The notes under the pieces: model-generated
The model's input: the letters and a program-made list of their open reading frames with translations, nothing else
The model's database searches: none
Told to the model about the DNA's origin: nothing
Made by a program: the position numbers and the translations under genes
In this document: positions 48,668 to 58,734 of the stretch, piece by piece
How positions within the stretch are numbered: position 1 is the first letter of the stretch
Layout of the letters: each line of letters starts with the position of its first letter
NCBI GenBank assembly: GCA_963573305.1
Contig: OY754332.1
Location: forward strand, 49,389,559 to 49,453,558
Source of the DNA: Pyrrhosoma nymphula
Lineage: Eukaryota; Arthropoda; Insecta; Odonata; Coenagrionidae
Direction of reading: 5' to 3'
Length of the DNA stretch: 64,000 nucleotides

Positions 48668-49333
48668 TTTGATCGGTCAAGTCGAGGAAAATCGGAAATT
48701 CTTTGTGGTTTAGATGAAGTTTTAAGCAACATGCAGAGAATGGAATTCAATGATGAGCAGCTCCAACGTTTCAAAGGGATGTGCTGGCCAGACTTTGTTC
48801 ACTATATTGACTCGGACCGAGGACATAAATCTAGTGATGATGACTCGAGTGACAGTTCTAGCTCTTCCTCAAATCCTTCGTCACCTCACCCAACGCAAAA
48901 AGTATCAAACTATGACGATGCGATTGCGAAACGCATACCATCTCCCACTCCAGAACAAAATGTGAATCCTTTACCAGTGATTGCAAAAGCCCAAGTTAGC
49001 CCACCACCAAGCAAACCTTTGCCCATAGAGAAGCCAGGGCCTAGAATTCGAATCCCATTGATGAGGACACAGAGTGAAAAATCATTTGAGCGCCGTGTTG
49101 CCGGAGCAATGTGGCGAGGACTAGACAAAGCTCTCCCCGAGAGGGTTTTGCCTCTGAGGCCAAGTCCATTGGTCCAGACTTTAAGTGAGAAAAATCTTCT
49201 TGGCTCTAAAGAAGCATTAGCATCGCCAGTTTCAACCACTAGCAGAAATGAAAGCAAAAGAAGAGAGGCTATCTGGGACCTTTACCAAAGTGAATGCACT
49301 TTTCTTTATGACCATCTAATGGTGCTGAAAAAC
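48668..49333 (+). CDS. RhoGEF exon g (linker and start of DH domain)
   Basis: This is the largest exon, 222 codons in phase 0/0, with acceptor tttttttgcag and donor AAAAAC|gtaagt. It starts FDRSSRGKSEILCGLDEVLS and passes through a helical segment (MQRMEFNDEQLQRFKGMCW), a Ser/Asp run (DDDSSDSSSSSSNPSSP) and a Pro-rich region. A basic block with RIPLMRTQSEKSFERRV and ALPERVLPLRPSPLVQ follows. It ends KRREAIWDLYQSECTFLYDH plus LMVLKN, the first helix of a DH domain (pattern REAxWDLxxSE...L). Human PLEKHG5 has a comparable EAVWELLHTE motif at its DH start. Confidence 0.93.
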
Positions 49334-50239
49334 GTAAGTCCATATTTTCACCCTTTTTTTTTAACTTTTAGTGTGTCACTATGTTTTATCAATTCACTAA
49401 TTTCAGGGCTATAAAGAGTTGCAGAATGAAATATAATGTATTGCATTATAGTTCAATAAGCAAATACAGTAGAAATAAAATGTAAGATTCTCTGCGTGTG
49501 AAACGAAATTTATTAATATCTATCTCAAATGCATGCTATTTTACTAATGTGTTAATTTTAGGCTAATATAATCAATAAAGTATGTACAGGTAGTCCCCGA
49601 GTTACGCATTCTTGCGAAAGTGATAGTATTATCACCAGATGTTCCGTCAAAAATGTCCATTTCAAATACAAAATAATTCGTCGTAACAATTTATACACTC
49701 GAGACTTTACACTGCGAAAGAAACAAGTACCTAAGTATGGGCTTGCTTTATAACAATGGATATAGCAAAGGCTAAGAAACAAGTAATCATCCTGCTAATC
49801 AATCATTCGAAACAAGCTTGAAAAAACTTCACACGTATCTGCTATTCAATCGGTATAAATCATAGTAAAAATGCATTAAATTATATCTACATAAGGAGCT
49901 ACTAACTATCGATTCTTTTTGCTGTAGGAAACATAGGCTATGGTGTCACTTATACCATTGCTAATGGCTCTAGGGTACAACGTTGTCTTTATCAACCCCT
50001 AAGGTAATTTTTTTGCTACTATACTTGCTTATCGAATGCGGAAAACTTTGCATCTGCTTCATTCTGACGCATATGCCCATATAAAGCCCCCTACAATGGC
50101 TGATATGCAATAAAGTGACAGTAAAATTTGCGGCACTAAACTTCTGCATAATGACTTTGAAATGAAATGTGAATGGTCAAAGGATAGTATACGCCACTCG
50201 TGATGCTGGTTCACCGACATAAACTATAAAGGTGAAATC

Positions 50240-50755
50240 AGGGATGGGAAGTAATTGATTACAAGTAATCCGATTGCTTTTAACGATCACATTTGACTCA
50301 CTTTTTGTAATCATTAATCTTTTCAAATTGTAATTTTACTTGTAATATACTCCCCAAAGGAAATGTTACATATGTGAAATCGTTACCGTTGGGATAATTT
50401 GTAATCGGCGCGTAATCGGTCAGTGATAATTTGAAATACTCCAGTTTTCCATTATTATCAACTGCAAGAGCATTTTTTCACCATCGTTTATTTCGCCTAC
50501 TTGTTTCAACCATCACCCCCTTCAGTGCATTATGAATCCGGGTCTCCTACAGAAACATTCCGCGCAACATTGCGCCGCATTGCCGTTTTTTTTAAGTCTA
50601 ACGTTCTTAGAATTCATTGTTGTGATAATCCCGGAGTTTTCTATTGCATATAAAGTAATTTTAGTCTACCGGTATGATTGTAATTGATTACTTTTATTGA
50701 AAGTAATAATTCGTAATTGATTTCTATTTTACTGAAGTAATTATAGCCCCAATCA
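50240..50755 (+). mobile_element. Possible hAT-like MITE
   Basis: It starts CAGGGATGGGAAGTAATTGA, a typical hAT-like end with TAATTACAAGTAAT-rich subterminal sequence. The far end (GAAGTAATTATAGCCCC) is only a poor inverted match, and no 8-bp duplication was found. Confidence 0.4.
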
Positions 50756-52366
50756 CATTTTTTGGATAATTTACCCAACAATGGAGGAAATGTATGGTGA
50801 AGGAAGAAGGCCTCCACACGACGTCCTTTAGTGCAACTTCCTTCGTCTCGGAAGTACTTAACAGAGTCCTCTGGCATGCACTCTCATCACAGCTCCCTCA
50901 CCAAGTGGTCACTTCATATTAATCAAATGGCAATCCAGAGGTATCTGCTACAAAAAGAACCAACAGCGCCAACTTACGATTAATCAGCAGCTGATACCGC
51001 TAATGACGTCACCGGATTCGAGACACTATTCGACATGCAAGGCTGAACAAATGAAAACGTGCGTGGGTGAGTGATAGTTGAAGTTTGAGCAGGCTTCCAG
51101 TTCATGCGTGAATATGGAAAAGATGTCACCCATGTATTAAGGGCTCTTTGCACATAATCCTCGATCATTCTTCCTTCTATTGCTGTGTGGGATGATATTC
51201 ATGTTCAAATGAAATTCAGTGAAAAATTCAAAAAGATTCAAACGTTTCTTAGGTTTATTCATAACTCAACGATGTAATCGCCTGAGATTAGCAATTAGGG
51301 TAAATATCCAAATGAGCGTCCGCCCAAGCAAAAATTTCGAATTCCTGATCGCGATCGCCGGTGCTATCGCATCGTGTACTTTACAGGGGCGGATTAAGGT
51401 CGATGTTTTGCGGGGGGGGAGGCGGTTCACTACTTTCCGCGGCGCCTGGAGGGCATGCAAAATACCTCTCAACGGAATGGGGATCCGGGTGGACCTCCCT
51501 CTGAAAATTAAAAGAAATGAAGCGCTTGGAACGTAGGTTTGGTGTGGCTATATTATATAGTAGATGTGATAAATTATTGAGTAAAGCTCTCTAATCACAT
51601 TTGAAAAACGTTAACAAACGATGTGAAGAATCCCGTTCTTGTTAAGATACCGTTCTTGTTAAGGTCTTCCGGGTTTTACACCGCGTTGGTCCATGTTTCC
51701 TCGGACGACAGTTTCGGCGGCGTTTCAGTCTGCTTCTTCAGGTCGGTAAAGTGAAGGCACACCCATTCGTCGTCTTATACATATGTATATGTAGGGTAAA
51801 GGGTAATGTAGAGTAAAGGGTCGACCCTCGCTCGTGAGAGCATAATCCTCGCTCGTGGTGGGACCTCGCTCGTCCTAGGGTCTCCTCACTGCCCCCGCCC
51901 TCGCAGCGGAAGGGGAGCCGCACAAAACTGACCGTGTGCAGTACATTTAAATGTTTATAAACTTTAACAGTTTCCTTAAATATATCTTTTTCATCGTGTC
52001 AATCGTCCGAAGACGTTTGCGAGCGTCTTTTGATCGACTTTCTACGGTGAAAATTAAGGTTTCCCATGCTGCCTTAGGAAATATGTATATGTGAATGTAA
52101 AATGTAATGTATATGTAATATTATAATGTAAATTAAACTGGCTTGGTTTACTAAAGCGCGTAAAATGGTTAATATCTATCGTTTAATTGCGATGAAAAAA
52201 CCTTTTTCGTCAGCGTGATTAGTTCAACACAAAGACGAATATAATATTGCGATTTATGTATAACTTTTAGAAGTTCTAAACTATAGTGTGACTGGTCGGT
52301 TGCTGCCATAAACTGCCCGCGGTGAAGGGTTGGGTCGCTTTCGACCGCGAGGCTCGGACTCCCAGA

Positions 52367-52610
52367 GTGGCCTGGCCTGGGCCAACTGTCCAGTTCAGTG
52401 GCAGTGGAGCACTCATGCAGCAAGAGAGAAGCAGTTCAGTTAGGTTGGGAGTGGGGATACCTAAATACTGTAGCAGCTGAGTGGCAAGGCAATAAAATGA
52501 CGTGACAAGGGAGAAGCCGTGGAGTTTAAAGGATGGCCTGACCTGTGCCAACTGTTCAGTTCAGTGGCAGTGGAGCACTCACGCAGCAAGAGAGAAGCAG
52601 TTCTATTTCA
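52367..52610 (+). repeat. ~165-bp direct duplication
   Basis: GGCCTGGCCTGGGCCAACTG (52369) recurs as GGCCTGACCTGTGCCAACTG (about 52534). Both copies continue TTCAGTGGCAGTGGAGCACT and a GCAAGAGAGAAGCAG block. Shorter TTCAGTGGAGTTTCAG motifs follow to about 52770. Confidence 0.7.
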
Positions 52611-53344
52611 ATGGAGGAGCAAAGGAGTGTAGCAGTGGAGTTTCAGTTGACCGCAGTTTTTCTTGTTGAGGCCATGGCAGTGTAGTCCAGTTGCAAGGTA
52701 GTTTCAAGCCAGTTTTCACCCGTTCAGTGGAGTTTCAGTCCGGAATCAGTTGAGTTTCAAAGGAGAAATTTTTACTTGAGTATTTTAATGAAAAACTTAA
52801 AAGTAGAGCCCTTTGGAGCCGAATTTTTGTTTGTCTTGATATATCTCTCAAAACCTCACAACTAAATAATATTTTCTTAATTTACGTTGGCCCGTTTATC
52901 TGTATTTGTGAAGGTAGTAATATTAAGTAGAGCCTACTTATTTAGTAATTATTAGAACTATTAAAAATGTATTCTGCAGCCTGGTAGTTCTTCTTTGAAT
53001 ATTATCATTTGGATTTTGCTGATAAAATAAAAATATTAAAGGAAAATAGTGTTTTCTGAATACCTTTATTTATTTCATTCCAACCAATTTTCATTTTATA
53101 CAGCATTAAAGAAGAAATGAGTTTGAAATGCTTGTGTAGGCTGCCGTGGGTTGATGGTTGTGAAGATGCAGGTCTTCCGCGTTTTATACCGCGTTGGTCT
53201 ATGTTTCCTTGGACGACAGTTTCATCGGCGTTGCTGTCGGCTGCTTCTGGTCGGTGAAGTGTAGGTGCAGCCATTCGTCGTCTTATATATGTCAAGCATT
53301 GGGCCTGACTCCAGCGGGTGAGATATATTCAACCTTCACTTTAC

Positions 53345-53387
53345 CGACCTGAAGAAGCAGACTGAAACGCCGCCGAAACTGTCGTCC
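53345..53387 (+). ncRNA. Hammerhead-like core, right arm of the 51-54 kb structure
   Basis: CTGAAGA is at 53349-53355, with GAAACTGTC at 53375-53383 followed by GTCC. Stem II is weakened by a mismatch (GCAG against CCGC). The mirrored copy at 51702-51743 is on the minus strand. Confidence 0.5.
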
Positions 53388-54599
53388 GAGGAAACGTGGA
53401 CTAACGCGGTGTAAAACCCGGAAGACCTTAACAAGAACGGCATCTTAACAAGAACGGCATTCTTTACATCGTTTGTTAACGTTTTTCAAATGTGATTAGA
53501 GAGCTTTACTCAATAATTTATCACATCTACTATATAATATAGCCACACCAAACCTACGTTCCAAGCGCTTCATTTTTTTTTATTTTTCGAGGGAGGTCCA
53601 CCCGGATCCCCATTTCGTTGAGAATCATTGCATGCCCTCCAGGCTCCGCGGAAAGTAGTGAACAAAACTCCCCCCGCAAAACATCGACCTTAATCCACCC
53701 CTGTAAAGTACACGATGCGATAGCACCGGTGATCGCGATCAGGAATTCGAAATTTTCGCTTGGGCGGACGCTCATTTGGATATTTACCCTAATTGCTAAT
53801 CTCATGCGAATATATCGTTGAGTTATAATTAAACCTTAGAAACGAATGAATTTTTTTGAATTTTTCATTGAATTTCATTTGAACATAAATATCATCTCAC
53901 ACAGCATTACGTTAATAATATGCACAAAATATTTGAATATTATGCACACTTTACGCCATTATAACTAGAAAAAAATTCTGAGTGATTTTCGACTTTATTA
54001 CTACCTGAAGTTCGACTCAATTGTGAGTCTGTGCACATTAATTATGTAACTCTGGGACAGGGATACCTATACAATTGTATTATAATTACCTTTATGATCT
54101 TCTAGCTTAATGACGCAGTTAGCAAGAGGAAGTATAATTAATTTTTAGCACACAAGAATCTGACTCGCAATGATCTCATCAATGTCATTTTGGACCCCTC
54201 GCCGACGATTTTGCTGATTCTCACAAATTGACCTGCAACATGTTATTTCCTGCAACAATCCATCTATGTTTCTTTCCCAGTTTTAAGCACCAAATTTATC
54301 TTGAATCTGTTATTGATTACAATGCTAAAATGCATTAGTTCTTCATTGTCTCTGATAAGTGCAAAAATCAGCTAGAATCAACATTTGTGGTCTAGCTACC
54401 GAATTAGCTCAAAAGATACATTGCAACATTTTTAGCACTTGAGAAAATGTATAGGATGATCCATGTATAATGCACTATAGATACTACAACAGCTAGGAAT
54501 CATGCCTATTCGCTACTGCTAATCTTTGTCCATGATATATTTCACATTTCTGGCTCAACCGCTGTAACTCTGAAAAAATTAAGAGGATAAGTAGGTATA

Positions 54600-55890
54600 T
54601 TCTAGAAGAGAAAGTTGTTTGTGTTTAAATTTATTCATGAACTTTCCCATTTTCTAATTTATATGGCTTTTAATAACATGTTGCATCCTGGAATATTCCC
54701 AGGTAAACATTCATTTTTGCTTACATTGCCTCTATCAGATATTGTTAACTCCTCTCTTTCTAACGGTCATTTCCCATCACTTCTTAAAAGGTCTCGCATA
54801 ACTCCTGTTCCCAAAAACGGCTCTCGTGCTAATTCTGAGAATTATCGGCCAAGATTACTGCACAAGAATCAACATGGCTTCAGAAATGGCCGCTCTACAA
54901 ACTCTGCCACATTTGAACTAATACACAGCATTATAAGCACTAAGCAAAGAATTTGATCCGATTTTTCACCACATCTTGTATCATAAACTTAATAACATAG
55001 GAATATCTGGAGTTGGTCTGAGTAAGATAAAATCATATCTCACTGACCGTCAACAAATTATTTTCTATTCATGTAACAATATGGGTGAATTTGGGACAGT
55101 AAACTCACATCCTCTGAGGAATACCATAGGAGTCCCCCAAGGATCCATCCTTGGCCACCTGTTACTCCTTCTCTTTCTAAATGACCTCCCTAATCAGTTG
55201 ATACACTGTAATACTATTCTATATGCAGATGACTCCTCCACCTTAATCTCTGCGAACAACAAGGTTGACCAGATGAAGTCTATATATTCTACTGTCAATC
55301 AAATGCAAAAGTGGTGTAATGAGAATAGTTTAGTTATCAATGAACACAAAACTGGCCTTGTATATGTTCATAACAAAATGAATGTAAGTAATCACATATC
55401 ACTCATAACCAATGACTTACTCCAGGCCAGTTCTACTAAATTTTTAGGTCTTCATATAACTGAGGACATCCGTTGCATGTCTGTGCATGTAAATGAAATT
55501 TTTAACAAAATATCAATAGGCATCTTCATGATCTGAAAGCTTGCTTCCATAGTCTCCTCTCACACTTTAAAGTTGATATATTTTTCTAAGATTCATTCCC
55601 ATATTTCTTATGCAATAATGTTCTGGGGTAGCTCCACAGTTTCAGGCAGAGTATTTATTCCCTGTTCAAAAACAAGTTATCAAAGCAATGTTTAGAGTTT
55701 CCATTTATTCTCAGTGATGTTCTTGCATATTGTTCTTTTATATCTTTAATTTTGCTTTATATTTTATGAAATTGTATGCTCTATGATTATGATGTTTACA
55801 GTTCCCATGAGTGGATTTTCACGTGTTCCATAACATGCACCAAAGCATATCTCGTAGGAACCAATAAAAATTCTATTCTATTCTACTATT
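54600..55890 (+). pseudogene. CR1/Jockey-like LINE with RT domain, ATTCT tail
   Basis: The first frame carries SLSNGHFPSLLKRSRITPVP, RANSENYRP and LLHKNQHGFRNGRSTNSATF. After a frameshift near 54955, YHKLNNIGISGVGLSKIKSY, IGVPQGSILGHLLLLLFLND and LYADDSSTLISANN (the YADD catalytic box, about 55220) are intact. The 3' UTR ends at AATAAAA and ATTCT repeats (55863-55887). Only a few lesions are visible. It lies in intron g of the RhoGEF gene, in sense orientation, with its tail abutting the exon h acceptor. Confidence 0.85.
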
Positions 55891-55902
55891 GCCTGTTTTC
55901 AG

Positions 55903-55998
55903 GTGTATATGGAACCTCTGAAAAAAATACAAGTCGAAGGATATGCCATGTTTGCGGAGCCTGAGCTTCTGTTTGGGAATTTAGATGAACTCTGTTGT
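55903..55998 (+). CDS. RhoGEF exon h (DH domain)
   Basis: The 32 codons run from acceptor cctgttttcag to donor TGT|gtaagt. They read VYMEPLKKIQVEGYAM followed by FAEPELLFGNLDELCC. The E..LFGN..EL pattern is a typical second conserved region of DH domains. Phase is 0/0. The tail of a LINE (ATTCT repeats) ends about a dozen bases before this exon's acceptor. Confidence 0.93.
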
Positions 55999-57159
55999 GT
56001 AAGTATTCATTCATGTTTCTTGTTTTCTGGGTTATTTTAAACTCATCACTGTGGGATGCCATTGCGTGCCTTAATTTGTAAAAAAAACTATCATCCCCAA
56101 GTTACATTGCTCAATTATAGAATCTACTAAGTGGATGTAGTGAATTGAAGATGCCCTGGTGGTGGTGGAGCACTTGGTAGAGCACCTGAGGGTGGTACTG
56201 GGATCCTTATTTCAGGTCCAATTATAATATCCAGAAACATACCATTTTCCATGAATATTTCTCTCATTAAGTGAAGGAGAGGAAAATTGTCCCTTAATGT
56301 TGCCCTATGACAATAACAATGGTGGGTGCTATAAAGTAGTACCTCTGCCTCTCAGCATAATGAATGAAGATGGTGACCCTGCCAGGCATGTATAGTAAGT
56401 CATTTCTTTGATGGTCGAAAAATTATCTCAAGACCTATTTTACCTTTACAATCTGTGAATCATGCATACGGGAATTCACATTGGTACACATTTCATGTAA
56501 TGTAATGCAATTATGACAAGGGGACCAATGCACACCAAACATTTAGGTAGCAGGATTTTCTGCGAAAAATTGTAAAACATTATTGTAAATATACATGATG
56601 AGGTTATTTAATGATTTTTAAATCTTAAAATATGTTCCATTGAATGACTACCTGTATGTAAGCCCACATCTTACTATGTATTATCCTTCAAGTTACTATC
56701 CCTAGATCATCCGTACACATTAAATTACCTAGCTAACCTTCGATGTGTTACAGCACTAGGAGAAGAATCTGTCTTGAAACCATCTTGAAATGGCTGTCTT
56801 GTATGTCTCTTGAAGTAGTGTTGAAATTTAAAACATGAATCCAACACAGTCTCTGTTGAGACTCCTGTGAAACTCCCCTGCTCTCTCAAAATAAAAAAAA
56901 TAAAGTTTACATTTCAAATACAATAAATGTTACTATTACGCTATGGCTAATTAATTATATCACATTGTCCTAGCCTACCAAACTACTTAGGTCTATCTCG
57001 CATGATCACTTATTCTACGCGCATATTCACGTCCCCAAAATCATAACTCATGTGTGGCAAGACAGTCACGCAACCAAGCTTCTAGATATCGAGTGTGGCA
57101 GCAGATTTACCGGCTGGTATACCTGTACCGGTTGAGAATCGCAACCGACTAAGCATTCA
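55999..57159. other. RhoGEF intron h, 5' part
   Basis: AT-rich. A tRNA-like GGTAGAGCACCTGAGGGTGG near 56178 could be a decayed SINE head, but a proper B-box is missing. Confidence 0.4.
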
Positions 57160-58734
57160 GGGATTATTACGTAACTCATAAGGACGGCGTTGTGGGGTGA
57201 AAGTCTTTATCATAAGGACCCCCAGGGAGCATACCAACTTGAGCGATTACGGAACTCATAAGGCCGTCTTTATGGAGTCAAAAGTCTTTATCATAAGGAC
57301 CCAAAATAAAGCCAGCTCAAGAGGGGTCCTTATGAAGATAAAAAGACCAAGATGGCGTGTTTGCGCAGGGGTTAATTCTGCGAACTCGCGAGATATATAA
57401 TAACTATCAAAGCCTCTGTGAAGAACAACATTAAAAGTAACAAGCGTTCACACATAGGAATGTTGCGAAATGTTTTAAAAACATTTCCGAGTTTCAAATC
57501 AAATGCATTGTCGAGACTCGGGAGTATTTCTGATGACGGTTCACTTCCGAGGACTCGCGAAGTATATTAAATTAATAATCAAAAGCTATGCGAAGAATAA
57601 TATGACAAGAAGTACGAGCTTACAATTAAGTGAGTTGCGAACTGTTTTAAAAATATTTCCGAGTTACAAAGCTATTGAATTACAGAGACCGGGAGCGTTT
57701 CTGATGGTGCAGCATACGACTGAGCTTTGGCATACTAGTTAGTGTATATTTGATTGACACTACTCGTATTTCATGCAATAGAAGGTTATACGAAGAGGCA
57801 AATACAGATATGTCATCGTATTCTATAGTGTAATTATCCCTGCCGCTCATGTCACCCCGGAAAGCTGTGCGTTTATAGTTTCTCATTTCAAATACGCGTC
57901 ACTGTCACTTTTTCAGACCCAGATTCCTCAAATGTAAAGTCTCTGGGGAAATAATTAAACTTTCAAGAAATATAAAAACTGTTGGTGCTTACGTGAACGC
58001 TTGATATGCTCTTTCCACTATTTTCTGTACGGTGACAATCAAAAGACACTTTTGCAGGTAGCACGTCCAATAAAGTTTTAGATACTCTTCGATCGTTTTC
58101 GCGCACGATTATCACAGAAATACAAATTAATTTATCAGTCTCATACACATTTTGCACTGTTTTAAAAACAAGCCCTCTGCATATTGTGCAAACTCATTTT
58201 GTCTGCACATCAGTCGAAAGAATTCTCTTTATTTTTAGACTGCACGAAGCATACATCCGGAACGGTTTTCTCACTCTTTATTTCCACCAGTGTAACTCAC
58301 TAAAGTAGCAATTACGTAATAATAAAGACAATTCAAAACTTCTTTCAGGAAATAATGACTGAAAAACATACTCAAACTGCATCATTAAAATCAAGAATGT
58401 TTATTTAGATTCCTGGCGAGGACCGTCGCTAAACGATACTCATTTTTTTCGTGTTTGATTTTCGATGGATATGACCACGGATATGACATCCCATGCATTT
58501 GGTCCACTGTTCCACACAGGAACGTCAAACATTTCATTGGTCGGTACATATTCCGAGAGAGTTGCACAGACTTGAACGAAGAATTTATCATAACACTATC
58601 TTTATGGGGATAACGACCCTGTTCATCACTTCTACCTTGAGTTCCGTAATCACTAGGGTGGATATATTCAGGCCAGGACAGTCGGTATTTAACGCAGTCC
58701 TTATTTAACGCCCAGAGTTCCGTAATAACCCCCC
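57160..58734. mobile_element. Possible ~1.57-kb non-autonomous DNA element
   Basis: The left end GGGATTATTACGTAACTC (57160) and the complement of the right end, GGGGTTATTACGGAACTC (58717-58734), form inverted termini. An 80-bp direct repeat near the left end (57166, 57246) and a 171-bp tandem repeat inside (57375-57715) are present. No transposase frame and no certain target duplication were seen. Confidence 0.5.
57375..57715 (+). repeat. 171-bp tandem repeat, two copies
   Basis: TTGCGAAATGTTTTAAAAAC (57464) recurs as TTGCGAACTGTTTTAAAAAT (57635), with matching flanks such as ATTTCCGAGTT and GAGTATTTCTGATG / GAGCGTTTCTGATG. Confidence 0.65.

Larger units (their letters stand above)
51183..53907. 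mobile_element. 2.7-kb structure with ~570-bp inverted arms containing PLE ends
   Basis: The arm at 51183-51755 is repeated inverted at 53331-53907 with an estimated identity above 90%. Outer ends are TGCTGTGTGGGATGAT and its complement. Each arm's inner part holds PLE-type sequence with a hammerhead-like core (minus 51702-51743; plus 53345-53387). A third, more diverged minus-strand copy sits at 53211-53255. No target duplication was identified. The spacer holds a Gly/Ser-poor, GC-richer tandem segment (52367-52605). Confidence 0.75.

Noticed and set aside
49334..49414. Extension of RhoGEF exon g into the intron
   Set aside because: The frame stays open for 27 codons only, and a strong gtaagt donor at 49334 plus phase match to exon h support splicing.
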